NCBI GenBank assembly: GCA_036346205.1
Contig: JARFJB010001945.1
Coordinates: 2,881,001 to 2,945,000 of the forward strand
Origin: Vesta saturnalis
Taxonomy: Eukaryota; Arthropoda; Insecta; Coleoptera; Lampyridae
Reading direction: 5' to 3'
Length of the DNA: 64,000 nt
The notes under the pieces are model-generated. The model saw only the letters and a program-made list of their open reading frames with translations. It made no database searches and had not been told where the DNA came from. The translations under genes were made by a program, and so were the position numbers. Positions within the stretch are counted from its first letter, which is position 1. Every line of letters starts with the position of its first letter. This document shows positions 48,341 to 61,124 of the stretch, piece after piece.

Positions 48341-48960
48341 GTTTTTTTTTTAATTTATAGAATGTTAGATGCAGTATTAAACCCACGGTGACTCAACATT
48401 TGACTACCCTTCTCAGAACTGTTTTTTTTTGTACGTTACGTATTCGATCTACTGGGGACTTATACGTTAACAGTATTAAGTCTACGAGAATTTACGTTTG
48501 TCTGCCTTTCCCCAGACAATTTTTTTATGTGTAACTTAATGCACATAGAATTAAGAGTTTACGGATAAACCGTTTTATTACACTCAGTAGGTTAATTGAC
48601 CGTTATGTCGAATTTAGTATTTTTAAAAATTTACACTGAATGTTTTCAATAGCGCATTTTTTTACTTATTGAATTGGGTACCATATCATATCACAGTACT
48701 CGAGTTTAAATCGTGCAGGTGTAAAGCATAACAAAAAGTGTTGTTATTTGCAAATGATGTACCATTTCTAATAATAAAACCCATAGTTTTGATGCCAAAG
48801 GACAACCGTACTCGATGTGTTCAATGAAGTTCAACTGGTGATCAAAATTTACTCCTAGATCCTTTACAATTCCAGTAAAGCTAAGGTTAACCGCATTGAC
48901 CGAATATTGAAAACTGATTATTTCACGCTATTTACTAAAGGATATTAACGTGGGAGACAA
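48341..48960 (-). pseudogene. Jockey-like LINE 3' fragment, antisense
   Basis: On the minus strand, IVKDLGVNFDHQLNFIEHIE near 48890-48830 is the post-catalytic RT motif DLGV-D--L-F--HI. FKLEYCDMIWYPI near 48710-48672 is the LEY-s-iW-P motif, followed by IENIQCKFLKILNST near 48640. A T run at 48341-48351 (a poly-A tail on the minus strand) marks its 3' end. It directly abuts the end of the duplicated segment. No longer open. Confidence 0.7.
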
Positions 48961-48984
48961 AATCGTAGTAACTGTTTTCATATT

Positions 48985-49200
48985 TCATATACAGAGTGGG
49001 CCATCGAAAACGAAACAGACTAGTGTGTGGCTAGGAATATAAGATCTGGTGAAAACGCTCAGACAAGTCAATTTTATTTTCGAGGGGGACAACTTTTGCG
49101 ATAATTTTCATTTTAAAATTATTTCACCCCTTTGCGCTATGATAACAACCCTAAGATTTTGAATAGGGAAGATAGGGCAAGTAATACCTCATTTGAAAGG
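48985..49200. mobile_element. solo end of an unidentified DNA transposon
   Basis: ATACAGAGTGGGCCATCGAA starts a stretch with the style of insect Tc1/mariner-type ends (CGAGGGGGACAACTTTTGCG, TTTCACCCCTTTGCGCTATG). No partner end or transposase was found downstream. Confidence 0.4.
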
Positions 49201-50100
49201 TCTTGCTTTCCTGAAAATATTGCATAAATTTTTTTGATTTTCTATCGATTAGTTTAGAAGTTATTTAACCTCAAAGTTACAAAAATTTGCATTGCTAAAG
49301 CTCAGAAAAACAAACTTTAAAAGTCGATTGTTTGTGAAAAAATATTAAAAGTAAACCAGAAATCAACAGTTTTATTGCTTTTATGTAATTTACGTTAGAA
49401 AAAATGAGAATTGCTTACTTAAATTAGATTATAAACTAATAAAATTTGTGTGTTAAACTAACATCGTTTCCAATCCTACTTAATTTGTACGCCAATTGAA
49501 AAAGCTGTGTTGACCTTTTCAAACATAGTTTTCTGATATTCACACAAAGAACAATAAATTTATCATTTTACTATTACTATTAATACTAATTGAGTACACC
49601 GCAACTCAACTCTGATTAAACCTATGGTTTAGAAATGCAGGTCATAAAAAAGCGATTGTAATTGGTGTATCCATAAAACCTAATTAAAATTTTGTGCAAG
49701 TGTTAAAAATTCACATTGCTTGAATATTACGTAGTTGCTGGTTCTCCTGGATGTACTTCACAACGGCCGTAATTCACAAGTGGTGTGAAATTAAATAGAT
49801 GAACAACTTTTGCTCATTTTTAAGGTATTGTCATACTGAGGACGATAACCGTAATTGTTATCGAAAGATACCCATTTATAAAAAATAAAAAACATACACT
49901 GTTTTAATACCTAAAAGATAAGTATTTTATGTAATTTAACATACTTTCTACATAACTGAACATGATCGATTTGATAAGTTAGCACATTACAAACTAAAGA
50001 ATGAATCTAAGTCTTAAACATTTCATACATGCACCGGCTATTCAAATAAAGTCAAATGGAATACGGTTTCTAACACGCTTAAATCAAAAAAATGCGGTCT
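49201..50100. other. AT-rich intergenic sequence
   Basis: No supported gene or repeat pair. Confidence 0.4.
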
Positions 50101-50104
50101 AGTA

Positions 50105-52285
50105 CAAATGGAGGCAACTAGCGCGCAACTGCGCCGCCAACTTGGCAAGGATAAGTGGACAGCAGGACAACTGGGCGCGGATAGATGTTAGACCTTGCTA
50201 TGTGCGCAAACGTAAAAAGCTAATGCTCTGTCGGTATACTACAGATTGCTTTAAGTAAACAATAAATTTACTATTTCTTTTACAGCCAACTAAATGTCTA
50301 CTTAAAAGCGGCTGCATTTAAAACACAATTGTCACGTAATGTGTTTACATATTTACAACAATATTCGCAAAATTTTCAAATTGCAGTCCTTTAACTTTGT
50401 CACTGTAATGTTTATTTACGTATTCACACCGATACTCATAAAATGTTCATCTTTGATTTATAAATTCATTTGTAATTATGCGCGATTCCTGTTAAATATT
50501 CGGTATATGTCTGTTATTATAGTCTCGAACGACCGTTAAATACGTTGATCAGCATCTGTACTTTTAATTTTACTGGTGGATTATGTCCTGCAACAAGGTG
50601 TTCGTAGTAGATATCACGATAGGTTTGCACTTTTCGTAAACTTTATAAGCTTCAGATTGTAGGATGATCCATACCTAACTCCGTCTGTAAGCGGCGATGA
50701 GCTTTCTGCGTGATTATTAGTTTTGTCTTGTTGGTTAAAAGTTCTGTTGTAGACATTCCACATTTCGTAAACAAATCGTTTTACCTATTCTATTTAATCT
50801 TCCGACGTTAGTGGTCCTCAAACCAGCCTAAAATTGGTTACATCATTAAGTTACCAATAATGATAATAAAGCATTTTCTATGCCTTCAATTGGGACAAAC
50901 GCCAAGGCTATAACGATTTTTGCGTACAACGCAAACTGGGCTTCGTTGTTGTAGCGATCGATTTATTAGACCTAATTCATCTGACTGTTTCTTCATATTT
51001 CTTGTTAAATGAAAAAAAACATCTCGAATTTCTGGAGTAGGAATATTTCTGCAACACTCTTGAAAGCAGCCATTTCTAAGTCACAAGTAATTAACTTTGG
51101 ATCGAGGTTTAGCACCAACTCTTCCATCATGCCAAACAATCGGTCGTACATTTATTAGGTAAAAGTGCGTACAAGATAGGACGAACACCTCCAAATTTTT
51201 TTGCCAAAACAACATAGATTTGTCTGAATATGTTGGGTGCAACTTTAAATGTTCCATTCATAAAAAAATCATCGCAGGTTAATACCATTTCTAAATTTCG
51301 TTAACGTCCGAAAATTAGGATTCCTTCTGCACCCGGTCCACAATCAGCTAGCAAAAAGTTTTCCCGGTTTTGAGACATATTCTATAACAATGAGGAATTT
51401 CGAGGGCAGACAGAGCTGTAGGAGTTGCTGGAGCTTGATTAATTTCATTGCGTTTCCTCCTAATTAACCTTTTTATAGCTGCTTGATTGGGAAGAGCTCC
51501 TCGACAAGCGATATTAGTATTTTGGGTGCATTTGTTGGTTACTTGGCACGTCGATTCTTGGGTTTCTACAGCCCTTTCCTTAATTTTTGTAATGATTTGG
51601 TCTGCTGCTATTTTAGCTGTAGATGGTTCGTGGTTATGCGATTTAAAGTTTTTACAACTTTGCGATCAACTATACTCACGCGTGCTTCACACTCCCGTTT
51701 TCGTTCATATCGCCAAAACTCAGTTTTTTCGTCGGCGGATAGTTTGTCAAACACGTATAAAAATCCGTTTTCACACAACTTTTCACGATTTCGCTGCGAC
51801 GTGATGTTATTCATGTTGAACATGGTCGTCTGAACTAAACACTACTGCTTTAAGGTAAGTAAGACTCAACGGCTTGCCATTTACAACTACCTTATATATG
51901 GTGAAATTTACCACACAAAAGAAACGATTAAGGGTCTAATTGACATATGCCATTAATAGGTCGTTAAATTGTCATTGATAGACTATTTCTGAAATATTTA
52001 TTTACATAGCCATTATTTAGCCATTAAATTACATTTCAAATGGTCCTATTGGAAAACGTTAATAACCTTACAAGTACCTAAAGCATTTCATATCCCATTT
52101 ATTATAAACAAACACATTCAGCTACAGTTTTTTTTAATTTTAAGAGCATTATGTGTTTTATAACATAATTTTGGCGCCTACTTGTCTCGCTCCCACTTGG
52201 CGGCGCCAGCTTGACCCCGGGCACAGTTGGCCTCGCCTAGTTCGCCGCGCCCAGTTGGCCGGGTCCACTTGTCCCATCCCTCACA
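50105..52285. mobile_element. MULE transposon with GC-rich inverted ends
   Basis: The left end (50105-50190: ACTTGGC, GGATAAGTGGAC, ACAACTGGGCGCGG) pairs with the complement of the right end (52171-52280: GGACAAGTGGAC, CCAACTGGGCGCGG). Both ends are built of diverged units of about 17 bp around AGTTGGCC. Their GC content is far above the surroundings. They bracket a MULE-type transposase relic read on the minus strand, giving an element of about 2.2 kb. Confidence 0.6.
50900..51823 (-). pseudogene. MULE transposase with N-terminal FLYWCH finger
   Basis: Starts at 51823 (MFNMNNITSQRNREKLCENG). FLYVFDKLSADEKTEFWRYE and RKRECEARV form a FLYWCH-type zinc finger (51760-51660). RITTNHLQLK follows. 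Near 51270-51150 the text FMNGTFKVAPNIFRQIYVVL and AKKFGGVRPILYALLP matches the MULE core DGTF--P---Q-y. In it, the first catalytic Asp of DGTF reads Asn. Near 51110-51060, PKLITCDLEMAAFKSV is the second catalytic box (DfE-aa). C-terminal to it, TRNMKKQSDELGLI resembles the FHL---v---GL stretch. Frameshifts and stops separate the pieces. The plus-strand frames at 51483-51833 are antisense shadows. Confidence 0.75.
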
Positions 52286-52440
52286 AAATGAGACACTTTT
52301 ATCATTAAGAACCGTTCGCCAAGAGATATTTCAAATTTTGCCTATTCACTAAAAGCTGACATATTATTTACTTCGCTACCATATTAATGCAACAACGGAA
52401 GGACATACAATATCCTAATACTACCGGAAATTTTGTAAAC
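52286..52440. other. short spacer before simple-repeat array
   Basis: No supported feature. Confidence 0.4.
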
Positions 52441-53960
<1,520 letters not shown>

Positions 53961-55045
53961 TGCGTCTGCGTGTATCTGTGTGTATCGGTGTACCTATGTA
54001 TCTGTGTTCCTGTGTATCTGTGTATCTGTGTATCTGTGTGTCTGTGTATCTGTGTATCTGTGTATCTGTGTATCTGTGTATCTGTGTATCTGTGTATCTG
54101 TGTATCTGTGTATCTGTGTATATGTGTATATGTGTATCTGTGTATCTGTGTATCTATGTATCTGTGTATCTGTGTATCTGTGTATCTGTGTATCTGTGTA
54201 TCTGTGTATCTGTGTATCTGTGTATCTGTGTATCTGTGTATCTGAGTATCTGTGATGTATCTGTGTATCTGTGTATCTGTGTATCTGATTGTATCTGTGT
54301 ATCTGTGTATCTGTGTATCTGTGTATCTGTATCTGTGTATCTGTGTATCTGTGTATCTGTGTATCTGTGTATCTGTGTATCTGTGTATCTGTGTATCTGT
54401 GTATCTGTGTATCTGTGTATCTGTGTATCTGTGTATCTGTGTATCTGTGTATCTGTGTATCTGTGTATCTGTGTATCTGTGTATCTGTGTATCTGTGTAT
54501 CTGTGTTCCTGTGTATCTGTGTTCCTGTGTATCTGTGTATCTGTGTATCTGTGTATCTGTGTATCTGTGTATCTGTGTATCTGTGTATCTGTGTATCTGT
54601 GTATCTGTGTATCTGTGTATCTGTGTATCTGTGTATCTGTGTATCTGTGTATCTGTGTATCTGTGTATCTGTGTATCTGTGTATCTGTGTATTTGTTTAT
54701 ATGTGTATATGTGTATATGTGTATATGTGTATCTGTGTATCTGTGTATCTGTGTATCTGTGTATCTGTGTATCTGTGTATCTGTGTATCTGTGTATCTGT
54801 GTATCTGTGTATCTGTGTATCTGTGTATCTGTGTATCTGTGTATCTGTGTATCTGTGTATCTGTGTATCTGTGTATCTGTGTATCTGTGTATCTGTGTAT
54901 CTGAGTATCTGTGTATCTGTGTATCTGTGTATCGGTGTATCTGTGTAGCTGTGTATCTGTGTATCTGTGTATCTGTGTATCTGTGTATCTGTGTATCTCT
55001 GTATCTTTGTATCTGTGTATCTGTGTATGTGTGTATCTGTGTAGC
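53961..55045. repeat. (CTGTGTAT)n octamer array
   Basis: About 1.1 kb of the 8 bp unit CTGTGTAT, very regular. Rare variants include CTGTGTTC, runs of TGTGTATA (54116-54132 and 54700-54730, repeated about 590 bp apart) and a frame slip near 54253. Long open frames on both strands, including one of 659 codons on minus, arise because the 8-mer lacks stop codons in translation. Confidence 0.97.
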
Positions 55046-55340
55046 TACGCATGTGCGTGTGCGTGTGCGTGTACGTTGCGTGTGGTATGCGTGTACGTTC
55101 GCGTGTGCATGGGCGTGTTCGTGCGTGTGTGTGTGTGGGCGAGTGCATGCGTGCATGCGTGCGTTTGTATGTACTTGTGTGTGGGTGTGTGTGTGCATGC
55201 GGGGGTGCGTGGGTGCGTGCTGGTATTGATATGTGTGGATGTGTCTATGTTTGCATGCGTGCGGTTGTACGTGCGTACATGAGGTTCTGTAGAGAATGTA
55301 TTCCTGCATATGTTCAGGGGTGTGAATGTGGATATGTCGG

Positions 55341-55393
<53 letters not shown>

Positions 55394-56115
55394 TATACGC
55401 ATGTGTGTGTGTGCTTGTATGTGCTTGTGTTTGCTTGTGTGTACGTGTATGCGTGTGTGTGGTCGGGTGTGTGTGCGTGCGTGTGGGTAAGTGGGTGTGT
55501 GGGTGTATGGTTTTGTGGCTTTGTAAGTATGGGGGTGTATGGTTGTGTGCGGATAAGTGCTCGTATGTGTCTGAGAATGCGCGTTTGTGTGGGTGTCTGC
55601 AGGATTGGGACCGTGTGTGGCTGCGAAAGTGTGTGCGCGTGTGGGAATGTGGTGTGGGTGTGTGGGCAGGTGCAAGCTTGTGTGTGTAGACGTGGCATGA
55701 CCGTGGACGTGAGTGCGAGCGTGGGAGTTCGGGTAAGTAGGTGAGTATGGGCATGGATACGTGTATGGTTGCGTGGATGTGTGGGTATACCTATGTGCTT
55801 GTGTGTGCGTGTGTACGTGTGTATGTGTGTACGGCTGTGCGTGTGTGCGTGTGTGCGTGTGTGCGTGTGTGCGTGTGTGCGTGTGTGCGTGTGTGCGTGT
55901 GTGCGTGTGCGTGTGCGTGTATGTGTGTGTGCGCGTGTGTGCGTGCGTGTGTGCGTGCGTGCGTCCGTGCGTCCGTGTGCGTGCGTGCGTGCGTGCGTGT
56001 GCGTGTGTGTGTGAGTTTGTGTGTGCGCACGTATATGTGTGTGAGTGTGTGTGCGTGCTTGTGTGTGTTTATGCGTATGTGTGCTTATATTCGCCTGTGG
56101 GTGTGTGTGCGTATG
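55046..56115. repeat. GT-rich alternating tract
   Basis: Imperfect (GT)n with GTGC, GTAT and GGGTG variants, including pure (GT)n at 55342-55392 and (GTGTGC)n at 55840-55905. A less repetitive part (55500-55760) still lacks a gene. The tract ends directly on a reverse transcriptase motif. Confidence 0.95.
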
Positions 56116-56165
56116 CAGACGACGTATCCATATTTGTTACTCACAATAGTGATTTTCCGCTTATT
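56112..56165 (+). pseudogene. reverse transcriptase YADD box fragment
   Basis: GCG TAT GCA GAC GAC GTA TCC ATA reads AYADDVSI and continues FVTHNSDFPLIRY before a (TA)n tract. AYADDV-IF is the catalytic box of L1/Tx1-like reverse transcriptases; the relic at 37.3 kb has AYANDVTIF at the equivalent place. Only about 18 codons survive, and the GT array replaces everything upstream. Confidence 0.6.
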
Positions 56166-56167
56166 CG

Positions 56168-56239
<72 letters not shown>
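56165..56239. repeat. (TA)n microsatellite
   Basis: About 70 bp of TA after ATATATAATATAT. It cuts off the reverse transcriptase fragment. Confidence 0.95.
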
Positions 56240-56241
<2 letters not shown>

Positions 56242-56565
56242 AAATATTATTAATTACGTTGTATGCAATTTTTTATATGAATCACAATTTAAGAAATATT
56301 TAAGTGCTATATGTGAGTTGCAATCAACATAATTTTCTATAGAAAGGATCTTAATACATATCCAACTGGGCTTAGAAATTAATTAAACAACATTCAAAAA
56401 TGCTTAAACAGTATTATCGGTATTTCACGGAAGCTGACGGCTTTGGAATTTTTTTAAGTTAGCTTCTAGATGTCTATTAATCTCTACTGATGCCAAGTTA
56501 TAAACGTCGATGTGACGTAGAATATTGTTTCTATTTTTACGTTTTTTCCTATTTACTTTACGGAC

Positions 56566-56568
<3 letters not shown>
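56240..56568. other. AT-rich spacer
   Basis: No supported feature. Confidence 0.4.

Positions 56569-56604
<36 letters not shown>
56569..56604. repeat. (TA)n microsatellite at NOF-like element left end
   Basis: TA run directly followed by the terminal repeat that starts CTGGTGTGGAACAACAC. The opposite end of the element (59621) is also followed by TA. Confidence 0.95.
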
Positions 56605-56606
<2 letters not shown>

Positions 56607-56761
56607 GGTGTGGAACAACACACTACCTTCCAACCTACAAAATGAAGATAGGTGCGTCACGTTGCCCCCCTCCCTGTAAATGGGCCTATATAATAGTGCT
56701 CGAATAGTGTTATCGATTGTACTTAGTCCCAGGAATAGTGCTGGTCGGATGGCCGAGCACT
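56605..56761. repeat. left terminal repeat with AATAGTGCT motifs
   Basis: AATAGTGCT or AATAGTGTT occurs near 56692, 56703 and 56732. The last copy pairs with AGCACT at 56756 around GGTCGGATGGCC to make an imperfect palindrome. Such repeated short motifs in terminal repeats are candidate transposase-binding sites. Confidence 0.7.
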
Positions 56762-58304
56762 CTGTATGTGCGGTATTTCGGTGATAAGAAATTCAAATAT
56801 TTTCAAATTTATGTGCAAACACATCGACACTTCAATGAAAAGTAATAAATAATTATTCATTGAGTCATATTTAATTATTACCTATCTTTCTGACGACGCC
56901 ACCAGTTTCATCACAGCTCATCTCCGAAATTTTGTTTTGTTTCAAATACATATTGTATAAACTGAACTGTTTTTGGCTGCCATAAATCACGTAAAATGGT
57001 GAATATCCAATAGCATGAATGGTGTTTGCATATTTTGGCGAATTTTGCAAATAAAAATGAGATTTGAAAACATCTGAAGATAGTTCACTATACTGCAAAT
57101 TTCGGATAGCATGAGCAGATGGAACATTACACCTGATTTTGCGGACAGCTTTCTACGCAAAACAACAGCCGGCTTTGTTGATGTCCCAAGTGATCGTGCT
57201 TGAGAGCCAGTAACTTTAACTTTTTTCTCTACATTCTTATGTTTGGTATCATCAAAGTCCTTGACACCAAACTTGAGAAAACAACACTTTCATTTTCTTT
57301 TGGTTTGTCCTGAAGAAAACCGATCAGAGTCGAGTCACATGTAACACATTTTGCAATCATTCTAATGTAACGGGTTCTATAAGCTGTAACTTCTGCTCAC
57401 TTGAATTCCCAATTACATATAATTGTTTTTGGATGTTCGGCTATTTTGTCAGCAAGTAAACTAGTCCACATGGCCGACTGAGGAACAGGAGATATACGCT
57501 TGCCTTTTTTATGCATTTCGTCTGCAGCTCTGTTATATTTTTTTGGTATGGGCTCAATAGTTTTCCATGCATCACTGTATAATGTAATGGAAAATGCAAT
57601 TTTCGGTTCATCCGCATCATTTTCGTAATCTCTTTTCGCATCATTTTCGTAATTAGAATCATTTAGAGATAATTCGTGCAATGATGAATTTAATTCTTCT
57701 TGAAAATGTCACCAATTTCATCACAGATTTCAAGGCTTGAATCATTGGGATATTGTCGTCGGTTTTGATTACACTTCCAACAATCAGTGTATAATGCCTT
57801 TGTGGGCTTTGAAACCTTATGTTGTCTTTTCAAAGTGCTCCAAATGTGATCTGTTGGTGCACGAAATTGTGCATTGTCACAAATAATTTCGTTTGTACAA
57901 TCTTCAAAAATTTTTAGCAATTTTCTCAAATCATCATTTGTTTTGCGACATGGTTTCCCCATTTTGAAAAGTATTTTATAGAATATTTACAAAATAGTTC
58001 AATTTTTTTTAATGAAACAATGTCACACACCGAATAGAGAATTTTATTTTTTTTTCAACAAATAAGATCAATTTTTTTTTAATGAAACAATTTCATATGT
58101 TGAATCGTAGATTTTGTTTTTATTCGACGAAAAAATTCTATTGGACACTAAGTTCACTAGTTTTTTTTTTGTAAATCGCAGAATATTAATTGAAGAAGTT
58201 GTTATGATTCGAATTCAGATGATAGACGATCAATGTCGAAATTTATTACCGAATCTATCGGTCTGAATAAAGCAAGAATACACATTGTTGCATATTAAGC
58301 AATT
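56759..58304. repeat. 1.55 kb inverted copy of 59703-61247
   Basis: Nearly identical, inverted, to 59703-61247; by eye only a few per cent of positions differ. It contains the 5' flank and first blocks of the transposase gene. The homology stops at the terminal repeat on one side and at GCAATT on the other. Confidence 0.9.
56870..57962 (-). pseudogene. NOF-like transposase 5' part, truncated copy
   Basis: Start codon at 57960-57962 (MGKPCRKTNDDLRKLLKIFE). It is the same protein as at 60045, with changes such as F for V at two sites. One missing T near 57705 shifts the frame after EIGDIF, so the gene reads on in another frame (SLHELSLNDSNYENDAKRDY and further). It continues to KISEMSCDETGGVVRKIGNN near 56870, where the splice donor follows. 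After about 110 bp of the intron the sequence jumps to the terminal repeat, so all later exons are gone. Not functional. Confidence 0.85.
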
Positions 58305-59468
58305 TCATATATAAAACTTATAATAAACAAATAATTTTAGTTCGTTTTGCTTTATGCTATGTTTATGCCTTACCGAATGAGTAAACGTTAAAACAGGCGG
58401 CAAACGCTGATATTACCTTCTAGCTCACATTACATCTCTCATGTGTATATTCTTAGCCATAAAATATTCTGTCGTAAAAAAGACGCACGTCGATAATAAA
58501 ACGTCCAGTCCCAATAATGTTTAACTTACGTGTACAACATTCCATGACTGATGTGTTGCTGGTGTATTATTATCAAATACTTGCACAAATGTAAACACAC
58601 ATACACTTGCAAACACATCGCATGGGACAGAGCAAAAATAATTTTAGAAAACATAAAGCATGATTGAACTGACGAATTGTATTATATCCAAAAAAGAATC
58701 GAAATAAGAGACGAATTCCTTAAATTCACTATCAAATCAACATATACAATTTGTTTCATCAATAACATTTACAATTGACAATACTACACCAGTCTGTATG
58801 CATAGATTGCTATGTTTCATTAACAAAATAATATTGTACAAAAACTATTTTTAAAGATTGAATAAATGTTTTTTTTTACTAATATCTAATACATAATGGC
58901 CATTTTATTGCACATTAAAGCATCGAGATTGATACATTTTCTTGCCTATTTGGCCAATAGCAATATCAATCATACGGTTTCAATGCGACCAAAACAGGCA
59001 ATAGCAATAACAACAACAACACTGCACAGCAATGCTAATACTAAAAATATTATTGCTAATGATATTTTTGTTGATGTTTTATTATTTTTCAAAATCTATT
59101 ACATTTCGATAAAACTCACATGCTAGATACAATATATAAACTAGAAGAAGCAATTAAGAAGTCACAGTATCACAAGCATAAAATGCGTGAGTATGGTTTT
59201 GTATCTGGACTGAAAGTTCGGATTTATTTTTTTATAACATTTTAAATCATAGGCGAGTTCGGAAATTTAATAAAAAAAATTCTTTTGCGAAAAAACGAAT
59301 AGTTCTCGGCCAACCGACCAGATATCTGAATAAAACCGACATATTCTGCCAGCACTATTCCAGCATTAAGTTTTTGGGCCGGTTTAAATACGATCGATTG
59401 GACACGAAATTAGGGTACCTCCAGTGCAAATTTTGCGAAAAAACACGATTTTTCAAATTTTGACGAAT
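58305..59468. other. 5' flank of NOF-like element, non-coding
   Basis: Sequence between the gene's upstream region and the right terminal repeat. It is absent from the longer copy in this window. Near the end, AATAGTTCTCGGCCAACCGA (59297), CCAGCACTATTCC (59349) and GCGAAAAAACACG (59434) repeat pieces of the terminal repeat as subterminal motifs. The small plus-strand frame at 58896-59126 has no family resemblance. Confidence 0.5.
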
Positions 59469-59619
59469 AGTGCTCGGCCATCCGACCAGCACTATTCCTG
59501 GGACTAAGTACAATCGATAACACTATTCGAGCACTATTATATAGGCCCATTTACAGGGGGGGGGCAACGTGACGCACCTATCTTCATTTTGTAGGTTGGA
59601 AGGTAGTGTGTTGTTCCAC

Positions 59620-59621
<2 letters not shown>
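59469..59621. repeat. right terminal repeat of NOF-like element
   Basis: Inverted copy of 56605-56761. It contains a GGGGGGGGG run where the left copy has CCCCCCTCCC complemented. It ends CCACAG before a TA run. Confidence 0.85.

Positions 59622-59703
<82 letters not shown>
59622..59703. repeat. (TA)n microsatellite between two NOF-like copies
   Basis: About 80 bp of TA joining the right end of the deleted copy to the truncated left edge of the longer copy. Confidence 0.97.
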
Positions 59704-59707
<4 letters not shown>

Positions 59708-61124
59708 GCTAATATGCAACAATGTGTATTCTTGCTTTATTCAGACCGATAGATTCGGTAATAAATTTCGACATTGATCGTCTATCATCTGAATTCGAAT
59801 CATAACAACTTCTTCAATTAATATTCTGCGATTTACAAAAAAAAAACTAGTGAACTTAGTGTCCAATAGAATTTTTTCGTCGAATAAAAACAAAATCTAC
59901 GATTCGACATATGAAATTGTTTCATTAAAAAAAAATTGATCTTATTTGTTGAAAAAAAAATAAAATTCTCTATTCGGTGTGTGACATTGTTTCATTAAAA
60001 AAAATTGAACTATTTTGTAAATATTCTATAAAATACTTTTCAAAATGGGGAAACCATGTCGCAAAACAAATGATGATTTGAGAAAATTGCTAAAAATTGT
60101 TGAAGATTGTACAAACGAAATTATTTGTGACAATGCACAAGTTCGTGCACCAACAGATCACATTTGGAGCACTTTGAAAAGACAACATAAGGTTTCAAAG
60201 CCCACAAAGGCATTATACACTGATTGTTGGAAGTGTAATCAAAACCGACGACAATATCCCAATGATTCAAGCCTTGAAATCTGTGATGAAATTGGTGACA
60301 TTTTTCAAGAAGAATTAAATTCATCATTGCACGAATTATCTCTAAATGATTCTAATTACGAAAATGATGCGAAAAGAGATTACGAAAATGATGCGGATGA
60401 ACCGAAAATTGCATTTTCCATTACATTATACAGTGATGCATGGAAAACTATTGAGCCCATACCAAAAAAATATAACAGAGCTGCAGACGAAATGCATAAA
60501 AAAGGCAAGCGTATATCTCCTGTTCCTCAGTCGGCCATGTGGACTAGTTTACTTGCTGACAAAATAGCCGAACATCCAAAAACAATTATATGTAATTGGG
60601 AATTCAAGTGAGCAGAAGTTACAGCTTATAGAACCCGTTACATTAGAATGATTGCAAAATGTGTTACATGTGACTCGACTCTGATCGGTTTTCTTCAGGA
60701 CAAACCAAAAGAAAATGAAAGTGTTGTTTTCAAGTTTGGTGTCAAGGACTTTGATGATACCAAACATAAGAATGTAGAGAAAAAAGTTAAAGTTACTGGC
60801 TCTCAAGCACGATCACTTGGGACATCAACAAAGCCGGCTGTTGTTTTGCGTAGAAAGCTGTCCGCAAAATCGGGTGTAATGTTCCATCTGCTCATGCTAT
60901 CCGAAATTTGCAGTATAGTGAACTATCTTCAGATGTTTTCAAATCTCATTTTTATTTGCAAAATTCGCCAAAATATGCAAACACCATTCATGCTATTGGA
61001 TATTCACCATTTTACGTGATTTATGGCAGCCAAAAACAGTTCAGTTTATACAATATGTATTTGAAACAAAACAAAATTTCGGAGATGAGCTGTGATGAAA
61101 CTGGTGGCGTCGTCAGAAAGATAG

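Larger units (their letters stand above)
56605..59621. mobile_element. NOF-like DNA transposon, internally deleted copy
   Basis: The terminal inverted repeats are 56605-56761 and 59469-59621, about 155 bp and nearly identical (GTGGAACAACACACTACCTT, GAAGATAGGTGCGTCACGTT, ACTTAGTCCCAGGAATAGTG). Both ends sit in (TA)n. The interior holds the 5' part of a transposase gene on the minus strand, cut off just after its second coding block and joined straight to the left terminal repeat. It is a 3.0 kb deletion derivative of the longer copy at 59.7-64.0 kb. Confidence 0.8.
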
